64,000 nt of DNA from Aurantiochytrium sp. KH105 (lineage: Eukaryota; Sar; Bigyra; Thraustochytrida; Thraustochytriidae), in contig BGKB01000207.1 in NCBI GenBank assembly GCA_003116975.1, positions 1-64,000 on the forward strand, read 5' to 3'. Under the pieces are notes generated by a model. The model ran no database searches. It was not told the origin of the DNA and was given only the letters and a program-made list of their open reading frames with translations. The position numbers and the translations under genes were made by a program. Each line of letters begins with the position of its first letter. Position 1 is the first letter of the stretch. Shown one piece after another: positions 9,583 through 18,370 of this stretch.

Positions 9583-10743
9583 TTACGACTTGAACGCCGA
9601 CGAGGCCGCGAGCTGCTTGTCGAGAGATGCAAAAGGCACCGCCGACGGTAATAAAGGATCATAAACCTGAACAACCTCGTAGGCGTCCCTCTTGAGCATC
9701 GAGCTCTCAAGACGACGTGCGCTCTTTCGCCACTGAGCTAGCGTGCTGAACCTTTTCCGCGCTCCTGGGTCCAAAACGTAGATTGCGATAGGTTTGTCGC
9801 TCGTGCTTAATGTCTCCACGCCAACAATGACGCACGAGTGCCCTTCCCACTGCAGATACAGCGGGCAAGTTCCAGGGGACGCCCCGTTCTCCTCTTCTCC
9901 TTGTGTTTTTCTGTCGAAGGTCTTGCGAGCAAATTCGAGCACTCCTGCCCCGGCCTGGCTGCCCTCGAACGTGTGAATTGTACATGGGATTCCGCATGCG
10001 CGCATCGCCGAAGTAATTTCAGTAGTCCCAATCCACCGAGCCTTGTTCACGAGAGAGCCGCCGAATTGTTGCGCTCCTTCTGGATCAAAGCCTTGCTTCC
10101 AGGCTGCTGTCACTGCCATTTGGATGGTCAACAGGCTCGGAACATGTCCGCCAGAACCCATGAGAGCAGATTGGGCAATACCCGGAGCAACGCTCGCTGC
10201 GCCGCTCAACACCATTTGCAGGCTGCTATATCCACAGCTCCATCTTCGCGTCTGCCGAAATAAGCGTAACGGTCTCGCTTCGCAAAGAATAGCCTTCGTC
10301 GCAGGTGTTGTAGGATTAGAGGACGTCGAACGGACCAGAGGTGACGGCGCAGCAAGGTCTTCGAGCTTTGTTCGCATGTCTTCTGCTGCGTTCCATCCTG
10401 GCTCCGCTTCGAACGCAAAGGCTAACGTTTCTCTTGACGTTTCTTTCGCAGCCCCGTTGGCATTTCTTTTTTGCTGTTTCGGAGCATCTTGTGCATCGTC
10501 TGCTGCGAGTTGAGCGGCGAGGAGGGCGTCGAGAGTAGAGGATGACCGCGGACGTTTTCGTGCTCCTGCCTGCCCCGAGTCTGACCCATTCGCATCGTCG
10601 TCAACAATCACGATTACCTCCTCGTCTTCCTCTCTTTGAGTGCTTTTCTTCTCCTTGGCGCGCGTAGCATCCTTGAAAGAGGCGCCGTTCGAGGATTCTT
10701 CGTCGTTCAAGTCGTCTTGCGCAAGGTCAATGAGGTCGCTCAT
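9583..10743 (-). CDS. ZUP1: ZUP1/UFSP-type peptidase (family C78), probable K63-linkage deubiquitinase
   Basis: 386 residues. The catalytic domain (about 155-386) has the C78 signature: Cys170 in RRWSCGYSSLQM, the block WIGTTEI (237-243), His302 in WEGHSCVIVG and Asp325 in YVLDPG. These match the Cys-His-Asp triad of ZUFSP/ZUP1 proteases, which cut ubiquitin (ZUP1, Lys63 chains) or UFM1 (UFSP). The N-terminal 150 residues are disordered. They hold VIVIVDDD (43-50), a textbook SUMO-interacting pattern, and LDALLAAQLAADD (71-83), which resembles a MIU ubiquitin-binding helix. The zinc fingers of vertebrate ZUP1 are absent. ATG at 10743 is the first in frame. Choice between ubiquitin and UFM1 as substrate is open; the MIU-like helix favours ubiquitin. 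Confidence 0.8.
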   Translation of the reverse strand: MSDLIDLAQDDLNDEESSNGASFKDATRAKEKKSTQREEDEEVIVIVDDDANGSDSGQAGARKRPRSSSTLDALLAAQLAADDAQDAPKQQKRNANGAAKETSRETLAFAFEAEPGWNAAEDMRTKLEDLAAPSPLVRSTSSNPTTPATKAILCEARPLRLFRQTRRWSCGYSSLQMVLSGAASVAPGIAQSALMGSGGHVPSLLTIQMAVTAAWKQGFDPEGAQQFGGSLVNKARWIGTTEITSAMRACGIPCTIHTFEGSQAGAGVLEFARKTFDRKTQGEEENGASPGTCPLYLQWEGHSCVIVGVETLSTSDKPIAIYVLDPGARKRFSTLAQWRKSARRLESSMLKRDAYEVVQVYDPLLPSAVPFASLDKQLAASSAFKS

Positions 10744-11405
10744 GGCCTACTTGGTTGGTCGCTTGGTTGGTTGACGAGTTGTGCAAGGTTAGCTGCGAGC
10801 GTGTTCTGTTCGCCTCCGTGCCTATCACGAGTGTGCACGCACGTTCGCGCACGCGACGCCTCGCCACGTGCTCTCTTGAGGCTGGTTTTGTTGACGATGT
10901 AGGGAGTCGTGGTCGGCGCCGTCACTCATCAGCCTGAGATTGTCTTGTTCATTCGTTACGTTTGTTCTTTCAATGCCGTTCGTTCACAACAATACCAAGA
11001 ATACTCCAATCAACAGCACGAGAGTGTCGCGGCCCCTTGCACGAGCGTCAGCAACGACGATGCGAGACGATTCGGACAAGAGCTGAGTCGCTTCGGCGTA
11101 AACGATTGTGATGTCTGAGCAAGGTGTGCACGGAGTGACATTCATTGCGTTCCTCTTGGGACATCTCTTGCGTAGACCATGACGAAAAATCCGACTTCAT
11201 TGACAGTGAGTAGCACGTCGCTCAGCTTGAGCAGCGTCATAAATACCGCAGACCGGAGAGCTGACTCGGCGCACTGGCTGCGCGGCAGACAGAGCTGGCT
11301 CACTGGTCGCTTTGGTGAACTCAGCCCTGCTCAACTCGGGCACGGCAAGACCTCGATCGCAACGGCTTGGGGTGCAAGCATTCTGGGCACGTACGGAAAG
11401 ACATC
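10744..11405. promoter_or_regulatory. Divergent intergenic region (protease / reductase)
   Basis: 662 bp between two head-to-head genes, so it must contain both 5' ends. Only short ORFs are present. No TATA-like or other named element stands out. Confidence 0.4.
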
Positions 11406-12122
11406 ATGAGCAGCCGCGTGGTGACCGTCGTGTTTCAGAAGGGAGGTCTAGGCGATACAGGCAGGCACGCCGTCGCCCACGCTCTCCGGCAGGAAGGCGA
11501 GAACTTGCAGGTGCGCGTTGTGGCACGAGATCCGGACATGCTCAAGGAGATCCTCACGGATGGAGAATTCGCGTCGCCGCGGCTGACAAAGATCAAAGCA
11601 GACCCCGCTTCCGACGTCGAAGCCCTTGAAGGGGCCATACAAGGTGCAGATGCAGTTGTTTCGACGCTGGGAAATCGGCAGTATGGTTTCGAGCGTTTTG
11701 GCGCACGCGCCACGGCCAATGTGCTTTCGACCATGCAAAGGAATGGCGTCGAACGTCTCGTCTGCATCTCCTCGGTCGGCATCAATGAAGACTGGCCGCC
11801 CTTTGTATGGTACACGCCAATTCGTATCCTCTTTTCTGCAATGCTCCTCACCGTCTTGCGCAGCGCATATCGTGATCTCTCCCAAATGGAAACGAAAATT
11901 CGTGCCGCTGGTGACAAGGTAGACTTTCTCATTGTCAGACCTTGTGGGCTCGGTCCAGAGGTGGTTCCGGTTGGCAGCTGGAAGCTCAGAATGGGCCCTG
12001 AAGATGGGCCGCTCGACGATCAGGTGGCAAAGGCTGACGTTGGCCAATTCCTGCTACAGGAGGCCCTTCACCCCACAATTCACAAGACCGCCGTGACAAT
12101 TGGTCAGCCGAGACCTGAATAA
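11406..12122 (+). CDS. NAD(P)-binding reductase, NmrA/BLVRB-like atypical SDR
   Basis: 238 residues from ATG 11406 (MSSRVVTVVFQ); a start 13 codons upstream is possible. The Rossmann fold shows a glycine-rich loop GGLGDTG near the N-terminus, ADAVVSTLGN at the end of beta-4 as in atypical SDRs, VERLVCISSVGI carrying a serine, and FLIVRPCGL followed by the substrate lid. This pattern is shared by flavin reductase/BLVRB and NmrA-like proteins that reduce small molecules or sense NADP(H). There is no Tyr-x3-Lys pair of classical SDRs. Substrate unknown. Cytosolic by absence of targeting signals. Confidence 0.7.
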   Translation: MSSRVVTVVFQKGGLGDTGRHAVAHALRQEGENLQVRVVARDPDMLKEILTDGEFASPRLTKIKADPASDVEALEGAIQGADAVVSTLGNRQYGFERFGARATANVLSTMQRNGVERLVCISSVGINEDWPPFVWYTPIRILFSAMLLTVLRSAYRDLSQMETKIRAAGDKVDFLIVRPCGLGPEVVPVGSWKLRMGPEDGPLDDQVAKADVGQFLLQEALHPTIHKTAVTIGQPRPE

Positions 12123-12545
12123 TGTGCGACCTTTTTCTCTTGCCCTTTGATACCTATCATTCACTCGTTTGATTTGCAATGGTTCAGGGAAGGAGGCCTT
12201 CTTGCTTTCATTCAATTTAAAGTTTTCGTTTGCTTTCCGTCAAGCTGCATCGTAAAGAACTGAGTCGTCGAGCCAAGAACAATCTCAATCTACAATCGTT
12301 CTTGTCAAACGCAATCAGTTTCTGCCCTTCTAAATACAATGAGAAGGAATTGAGTCAAGCCAAATTCATAGCACACACTTCTTGACAACAGATCTCGCCA
12401 CGATCGAGTCCGGCGCTTCATCAAACTACAGACGTTTTTAGAGATCTAAATTCATAATGCGATGTTTACACTTGACGATCACGAGTATATATGATCTTGC
12501 GACAGCTTGCGCAGGCGCTTCAGCTGCTCGAAGCTTCTCCATGAA
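12123..12545. other. Convergent intergenic stretch
   Basis: 423 bp between the 3' ends of two convergent genes; moderately AT-rich. It should contain both poly(A) sites. No gene seen. Confidence 0.4.
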
Positions 12546-13187
12546 CTAAAACTGAGGATAATTGTTTCTCGAACCCGATGAAGCTGATGAAAGTGATGAA
12601 ACGGTTGTTCGCTTACCAGTGCTTCCTCGAGGATCTCTGAGAGTGGTGGCCGCTGTTGAATAGTTGAATGAGCTCCCGGTAGATACGCTCCAGTTTGACG
12701 GAACCGTGGAATTCGTATTGAGAGATCGTTGCGAGCGATCAGAACCGGGAATCGAGTCACCACTTTGCCGAGATCCTCTGCTGGATGCCGTAGCTTGACT
12801 CTGCCGAGATCTTCTGCTGGATGCCGTAGCTTGACTCGGCCGAGATCCTCTGCTGGATTCTGTAGCTTGGCTCTGCCGAGATCTTCTGCTGGATGCCGTA
12901 GCTTGACTCTGCTGAGATCCTCTGCTGGATTCTGTAGCTTGGCTCTGCCGAGATCTTTTGCTGGATGCCGTAGCTTGACTCTGCCGAGATCCTTTTCTGG
13001 GTTTCGCAGACTGACTCTGTCGAGATCCTTCGTTGGATTTCGCAGCCTGAATCAGCTGATCTTTTTTGCTGGGCTTACCTTGCCTGCCACTGGTGGCTGC
13101 TTGTGAGCCGTTTGAACGATCTGTTTCGCGAGCTTGCGGAGAACGTGCACGACGTCCTCTAGCCTTACTGGAGTTGCTATTGCCCAT
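12546..13187 (-). CDS. Small Ser/Arg/Gln-rich tandem-repeat protein, predicted N-myristoylated
   Basis: 213 residues from ATG 13187. It begins MGNSNSSKARGRRAR: Gly2 and Ser6 followed by basic residues fit the N-myristoyltransferase consensus with a polybasic membrane clamp. The middle holds about seven 12-residue repeats of the form SRQSQATASSRR / SRQSQATESSRG (36-bp units at about 12770-13035). Two alternating unit types suggest growth by doubling. The C-terminus is Ser/Thr-rich without repeats. No catalytic domain or transmembrane segment. Serine density suggests heavy phosphorylation. Upstream ORF sequence before this ATG is only the translated microsatellite, so the ATG at 13187 is the likely start. 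Function unknown; protein status supported by frame conservation across repeats. Confidence 0.5.
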   Translation of the reverse strand: MGNSNSSKARGRRARSPQARETDRSNGSQAATSGRQGKPSKKDQLIQAAKSNEGSRQSQSAKPRKGSRQSQATASSKRSRQSQATESSRGSQQSQATASSRRSRQSQATESSRGSRPSQATASSRRSRQSQATASSRGSRQSGDSIPGSDRSQRSLNTNSTVPSNWSVSTGSSFNYSTAATTLRDPRGSTGKRTTVSSLSSASSGSRNNYPQF

Positions 13188-13217
13188 CTTGCTTCTCCGC
13201 TCCCTTATCCCTTGACC

Positions 13218-13342
<125 letters not shown>

Positions 13343-13389
13343 CTTGTCTTGTCTTGCTTTGTTGTTTTTGTTTCTTCTTTGCGTTAGGG

Positions 13390-13729
13390 TTCTGCTGCAG
13401 CGAGCTCGCCACCACGCGCGGCATCGCATCGCGACGCAGGTGCCCGTTCTCTGACGCAGCCTTGCACCGGTTTTCCTCACAGCGAGCTCGCAACCACGCA
13501 CGGGATCATATCTATCACCCGCGACGCAGGTGCCAGTTCTCTGACACAGGTGCCAGTTCTCCGACGCAGTCTGGCACCGACCAGCCAGTTCTCTTCTTTC
13601 TCACCAACTGGCAACTAGGCCTAGGCCTAGTCCGGCATTTACCTCACCAAGTGCCAGTTCTCTGACGCAGGTGCAGTTCTTACCTCACCAAGTGCCAGTT
13701 CTCTGACGCAGGTGCCAGTTCTGGCGACG
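13390..13729. repeat. Tandem array of about 20-bp units
   Basis: Repeats of GTGCCAGTTCTCTGACGCAG occur at about 13440, 13530, 13550, 13650 and 13690. A longer block (TCTGGCACCGACCAGCCAG to TAGGCCTAGTCC) occurs at about 13570-13632 and again at about 13732-13788. That block also starts each large unit downstream. No reading frame is conserved. Confidence 0.7.
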
Positions 13730-14725
13730 CAGTCTGGCACCGACCAGCCAGTTCTCTTCTTTCTCACCAACTAGGCCTAGGCCTAGTCCGGGACTCACCT
13801 CACCAATCACCAACAAGGTGTGTGCACCCACCATTCGCTCCGCCAGGCTTGATAGCCGAGAAGAAACTGCCAGAGAACTGCATAACTAAGAAGACTCTCC
13901 AGGATCTCGACGTCTCGGAGAACCTGCGGGAAGGCTGGCTGTGGAGGAGAACCTACGGAAAGGCACGCTGGCTATGGAGAGAACCTACGGAAAGTCCAAC
14001 CACACAGAAGAAGTTTGGGAAAGCTCGGTCATCGAGGAGGAGAACCTGTACAAACAAAGCCAGCGATGAGCAAGAACCTGCCAGCTTGCCTGGGCGGAGA
14101 GATTTCAGAAAGTAATCTTTGCGCTTGGCGAAGTCTTGGCAGCAAAACCGAAACGCCCGAAAGAGAAGGCAAACAAAGTAGTTCGATCTTGCGCTTGGTG
14201 TAGTCTTGGCAGCAAAACCAAAACGCCCGAAAGAGGAGGCAAACGAAGTAGCTCGAAAAGCAACAGCAAGCAGCAAGGATGGGATGCGGGAGATCACGTC
14301 CCAGGCAGAGGCGACCGAACGATGACCCATTCGGCGAGAATGATGGCCCGCCGGGTATCCGACGTCCTCGACAGAATCGGAACCAGGCGCGTGCCCAGGA
14401 TCCATTCCCCTTCGAGGATCGGCAGGCACCGCCGCTGAGATTGGGGCGCAATTTCGCTGGTCGGTTTCCCGGCTAGACATCCGCTTTTTATTTTTTTAGC
14501 GTGCTCAAAGAAAATCGTCTTCTATCACTGTAGGCCTGGACTTCGAGTAACATTTTTTTGTCAGGACCGCACAGTAGGATGCGACAGGTAGATTGATAGT
14601 CACGCGAGGGCAGGACAAACTGTATACACCTGCTCATCTTTGAGAAAAATAAATTGCAGCTTTTCATAAACGTTGATTACACCTTTTAGGAATACGCCTG
14701 TCCTAAGAAATACACGTTCCAGACG
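13730..14725 (+). repeat. Large tandem unit A
   Basis: First copy of a direct segmental duplication; the second is 14731-16053. Both begin CAGTCTGGC(A/G)CCGACCAGC and end TAGACG/CAGACG. Each contains a conserved leader with GAACCTGCGG motifs, one small ORF starting MG(C/G)GRSRPRQRRPNDDPF, and a conserved AT-rich tail; an AATAAA lies at 14648-14653 in unit A. Unit A carries an extra tandem copy of about 72 bp before the ORF. ORFs in the leader are not conserved between the units, so the leader looks untranslated. Confidence 0.75.
14279..14476 (+). CDS. 65-residue basic protein starting MGCGRS, predicted doubly acylated
   Basis: Reads MGCGRSRPRQRRPNDDPF at the N-terminus and NFAGRFPG at the C-terminus. 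Gly2, Cys3 and Ser6 match the MGC-x-x-S pattern of proteins that are N-myristoylated and then palmitoylated; the following Arg cluster would add membrane affinity. The middle is Pro/Asn/Arg-rich and disordered. Support for being real: the same start, frame and stop recur in unit B although other frames diverge. No homologue recognised; function unknown. It is short and may be a non-coding artefact, hence moderate confidence. Confidence 0.4.
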   Translation: MGCGRSRPRQRRPNDDPFGENDGPPGIRRPRQNRNQARAQDPFPFEDRQAPPLRLGRNFAGRFPG

Positions 14726-14730
14726 CTACG

Positions 14731-16053
14731 CAGTCTGGCGCCGACCAGCGGTGCACCTCCGCGGCGGTCAGTTCTCTTTTTTCTCCCACCACTACAGTGT
14801 GTGCACCCATCATTCGCTCCGCCACGGAAGGGACAAACTTGAGAGCAGAGAACCTGCCAAAGAACTGCATAACTAAGAAGACTCTCCAGGATCTCGACGA
14901 ACCTGCGGGAAGGCACGCTGGCTATGCAGAAGAACCTACAAAAAAGCACGCTGGCTATGGAGAGAACCTGCGGAAAGTCCAGCCACACAGAAGAAGTTTG
15001 GGAAAGCTTGGTCATCGAGGAGGAGAACCTGTACAAACATAGCCAGCGATGAGCAAGAACCTGCCAGTTTGCCTGGGCGGAGAGATTTCAGAAAGTAATC
15101 TTTGCGCTTGGTGAAGTCTTGGCAGCAAAACCGAAACGCCCGAAAGAGGAGGCAAACGAAGTAGCTCGAAAAGCAACAGCAAGCAGCAAGGATGGGAGGC
15201 GGCAGATCACGTCCCAGGCAGAGGCGACCGAACGATGACCCATTCTGCGAGAACGAGAATGATGTCCCGCCGGGTAACCGACGTCCTCAACACAGGCAGA
15301 GGCGACGTCCGAATGATGNGAGGGGACGTCCTCAACACAGGCAGAGGCGACGTCCGAACGATGACCCATTCTGCGAGAACGAGAGTGATGGCCCGCCGGG
15401 TATCCTACGACCGCATGCACGAATGCGACAGCCGAACGATGCTCCTCCGGGTATCCTACGACGGCATGTACGAATGCAACAGCCGAACGATGCTCCTCCG
15501 GGTATCACAGGACGGCATGTTCGAATGCGACAGCCGAACGATGCTCCTCCGGGTCTCACAGGACGGCATGTACGAATGCGACAGCCGAACGATGCTCCTC
15601 CGGGTCTCCCAGGACGGCATGTATGAATGCGACAGCCGAACGATGCTCCTCCGGGTCAAAATTCCCGGACGAGTCGAGGTTCTCAACAGAGTCGGAACCA
15701 GGCGCGTGCCCAGGATCCATTCCCCTTCGAGGATCGGCCTGCACCGCCGCTGAGATTGGGGCGCAATTTCGCTGGTCGGTTTCCCGGCTAGTCATCCGCT
15801 TTTTAAGCGAGCTCCAAGATAATCGTCTTCTATCTCTGTAGGCCTAGACTTCTTATAAGAGAAAGTATCGAGTAGCATTTTTTTATAAAAATCAGGACGG
15901 CACCGTAGGATGCGACACGTAGATAGATTGTCACGCGATGTCAGGACAAATCGTACACCTGCTCATTAATTGCTTTTTAACTTGCAGCTTTTCATAAACG
16001 TCGATTTCACCTTTTAGGAATACGCCTGTCGTGAGAAATGCACGTTCTAGACG
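14731..16053 (+). repeat. Large tandem unit B
   Basis: Second copy of the segmental duplication. It is longer than unit A because its ORF has gained about five 51-bp tandem units (15400-15655) and because a 39-bp stretch is doubled either side of an N at 15319 (15280-15318 and 15325-15363). The extra 39-bp copy is probably an assembly join. Confidence 0.75.
15192..15626 (+). CDS. Repeat-expanded paralogue starting MGGGRS, ending at an internal stop
   Basis: Starts MGGGRSRPRQRRPNDDPF like its neighbour in unit A but lacks Cys3, so myristoylation without palmitoylation is predicted. The middle has a 17-residue unit of the type RMRQPNDAPPGITGRHV repeated about five times. In the last unit the arginine CGA that follows GRHV in the other units reads TGA (15624-15626). 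Beyond it the frame stays open to 15790 and ends with the same NFAGRFPG and TAG as the paralogue. So either the last repeat has a recent nonsense change, the stop is read through, or it is a base error. The N at 15319 lies inside the ORF. Function unknown. Confidence 0.4.
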   Translation: MGGGRSRPRQRRPNDDPFCENENDVPPGNRRPQHRQRRRPNDXRGRPQHRQRRRPNDDPFCENESDGPPGILRPHARMRQPNDAPPGILRRHVRMQQPNDAPPGITGRHVRMRQPNDAPPGLTGRHVRMRQPNDAPPGLPGRHV

Positions 16054-16487
16054 CAAATCTGATTCGCAAGACGTAAACGACTCCCCAACGCCTCGAGCAA
16101 AGCTTGCCCAAACTCGCTGTCGCCAAACCCTTAATCAAGTTTCCGCATACATCGTGACAATCGACAGATAGTATAGGCCGACCTGTCAGCAGACAATGTA
16201 GTACTACGTATACGTACGTACGCCACTGCCCGCGCGTGGCCTGCGGCGCCATAGTTGGTGCGAGGGCCTCTTTTGTGGGGCGAAGAGGCCGAAAAGGAAG
16301 CGAGATGGCCGGTGACACAGAAGATTGAATGACGCAATCATCGAGTCTTCGCGCATCCAAAGAGGGAGGCACCGCGAGCACGAAAACCTGCAAAACCTAT
16401 CCCGTTGCCAGGCAGCCGCGAGCGCAGGGGCGGGCGCGCGAGCGCAGGAGCGCAGGAGCGGACGCGAGCACACGAGCGGACGATAAC
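15791..16487. other. 3' part of unit B and upstream region of the sterol reductase
   Basis: To 16053 this is the AT-rich tail shared with unit A, including TAGGCCTA at 15839-15846. 16054-16487 is the upstream region of the next gene. An ATG at 16329 opens the same frame as the reductase and would add 53 low-complexity residues. Confidence 0.5.
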
Positions 16488-17879
16488 ATGGCGCCGACCC
16501 GGCGCGCGCGCACGCGCAGCTCGGCCTCGCTCAAGGCTGACGAGGTGGCCAAGTCTCCCGCGCATGGCAGCGGCACTCAGGATGCCGTGAGCAAGGAGGA
16601 CCACTTTGAGTTTGGTGGTCCCATCGGCGCCCTGGGGATCATGTTTCTCCTTCCGTGTGTCATCCTCTTCCTTTTCATTGCAGCGTCCAAGGACTACAAG
16701 TTTGTTCTTACAAACTATAAAGGTCTCCTCGACCAGCTGCCCAAGTCGGTCGACCAAGTCTGGGAAGGCGAGGCTTTCATCGTCATCCTCATCTGGTTCT
16801 CTTTCCACGTCTTGCTCGAGCGCGTACTTTACTGCAACGTGGTCGAAGGCACTGTGCTCCGCGATGGCACGCGTCTCAAATACCGCTTAAGTGGTCATCT
16901 CGCGTTCTGGGTCACCTATCTCGTCCTGGCGCACGGCAATCTTGGCGTCATTGAGAATGACCTGTCCAAGGTCAACCTTCACCCTTTCCCGCTCGAGTAC
17001 ATCTACGACCATTACCTTCAACTCGCCATGGGCGCGGTGATCTTTTCCATGGGCCTTTCCGTATACCTTTTCTCCAAGTCGTTTCGCAAGGGCGCCATGC
17101 TCGCCGAGGGCGGCGATACAAGCAGCCACCTGTACAACTTTTTCATCGGTCGCGAGCTCAACCCGCGCATTGGAAGTTTCGATCTCAAGGAGTTCTGCGA
17201 GCTGCGCCCGGGACTCATTGGATGGGCCACCATCAATGCAGGCTGCGCATTCAAGCAGTATCAGCTCAATGGCCATATTTCGACCGCCATGCTCCTCATC
17301 AACATTTTCCAGGGCATCTACGTCTGGGACTCGCTTTACCACGAGCGCGCTATTCTCAGCACAATGGACATCACCACCGATGGCTTTGGCTTTATGCTGG
17401 CCTTTGGCGATCTTGCTTGGGTCCCCTTTACGTATTCCTTGCAGGCTCGCTTTCTTGTCGAGAATGATCCGGGTCTCTCACCACTGCAGCTCGCGCTCAT
17501 CACCTTGCTCTTTGCTGCAAGCTACTACGCGTTCCGCTCGTCCAACTCTGAAAAGGATGCCTTTCGTCGCGATCCTAATGGGTCTGACGTCAAACACCTC
17601 AAGACAATGCCCACTGCCCGTGGTCGCAAACTTCTCATCTCTGGATGGTGGGGGCTCGCCCGCAAGATCAACTACACTGCCGATCTTTGCATGGGTCTCT
17701 CCTGGTGCCTGCTCACAGGCTTCCACACGCCGGTCACTTACTTTTACTTTATCTACTTTTTCATCCTCCTCGTGCACCGCGCCTTCCGTGATGATCACAG
17801 CTGCTCGCAAAAGTACGGTGCCGACTGGGAAAAGTACAAGTCTCATGTCCCGTACCTCTTTATCCCTGGCGTGATTTAG
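16488..17879 (+). CDS. ERG24: Delta(14)-sterol reductase (ERG24/LBR/TM7SF2 family)
   Basis: 463 residues. It reduces the C14=C15 bond of sterol intermediates with NADPH in the ER membrane, after C14 demethylation. Family blocks are unmistakable: GRELNPRIGSFDLKEFCELR, MDITTDGFGFMLAFGDLAWV with PFTYSLQARFLV, and the C-terminal SGWWGLARKINYTAD, GFHTPVTYFYFIYFF and KYGADWEKYKSHVPYLFIPG. The phrases MDITTDGFGFML and QARFLV separate it from the related C24(28) reductase ERG4 and from DHCR7. About eight to ten hydrophobic segments are seen. Length fits fungal and plant enzymes (430-470). I chose ATG 16488 (AACATGG context; MAPTRRARTRSS) over 16329, because the extra residues are low-complexity. No Tudor domain as in animal LBR. 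Confidence 0.9.
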   Translation: MAPTRRARTRSSASLKADEVAKSPAHGSGTQDAVSKEDHFEFGGPIGALGIMFLLPCVILFLFIAASKDYKFVLTNYKGLLDQLPKSVDQVWEGEAFIVILIWFSFHVLLERVLYCNVVEGTVLRDGTRLKYRLSGHLAFWVTYLVLAHGNLGVIENDLSKVNLHPFPLEYIYDHYLQLAMGAVIFSMGLSVYLFSKSFRKGAMLAEGGDTSSHLYNFFIGRELNPRIGSFDLKEFCELRPGLIGWATINAGCAFKQYQLNGHISTAMLLINIFQGIYVWDSLYHERAILSTMDITTDGFGFMLAFGDLAWVPFTYSLQARFLVENDPGLSPLQLALITLLFAASYYAFRSSNSEKDAFRRDPNGSDVKHLKTMPTARGRKLLISGWWGLARKINYTADLCMGLSWCLLTGFHTPVTYFYFIYFFILLVHRAFRDDHSCSQKYGADWEKYKSHVPYLFIPGVI

Positions 17880-18370
17880 AGCTACATTTCAAGAATCGCG
17901 CTCCTTGTCCTCCCTCCCCCCCCCCCCCCCCTCTTCGCCCTGACTCTTTTGAGAAGTCTCAACCTTTCAGTCAGGTGGTTTTTGAAGATTAACAACTAGT
18001 CTTGGATTTCCACTCTTCATGCAATACTTTTCTCTTCGAGATTACAGAAACTTCTTTGCGGGGCCTCCAACGCAAATACTTTTTTATCCCACGAACTCTG
18101 CAAGCCGTCAGCATTTTGCCTCGAAGCCAATTCTTTCCAGCGGGCGACTGCCTTGCGTGATCGCATAAAACACCACTCGACCAGCAGCACCGAACGGAAA
18201 GGCCTTGACGCAATCGTGAGACTTTTGCGATTTGAAAGATCATTACAATTTGGGCATGCGTGTCCTCGAAGCAATGACAGAGAAAACAATGTCTTGCAAG
18301 TTCTGCTGCTGCTCAAGAGCATCGATTTTTGAACAAAATATTGCTTGGTAAAAAAATCTAAAAGGACCAC
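17880..18370. other. Convergent intergenic stretch
   Basis: 491 bp between the 3' ends of the sterol reductase and the dynein gene. It has a run of C at about 17914-17931. No gene seen. Confidence 0.4.

Noticed and set aside
12770-13035. 36-bp spaced repeats considered as a CRISPR-like array
   Set aside because: Units are contiguous coding repeats without unique spacers, in a eukaryotic gene.
13822-14115. ORF in the leader of unit A (and 14797-15042 in unit B)
   Set aside because: The DNA is conserved between the units but the reading frames diverge, so selection on protein is not seen.
16329-16487. Upstream in-frame start for the sterol reductase
   Set aside because: The added 53 residues are low-complexity Arg/Ala-rich, and the ATG at 16488 has the better context and gives the usual length.
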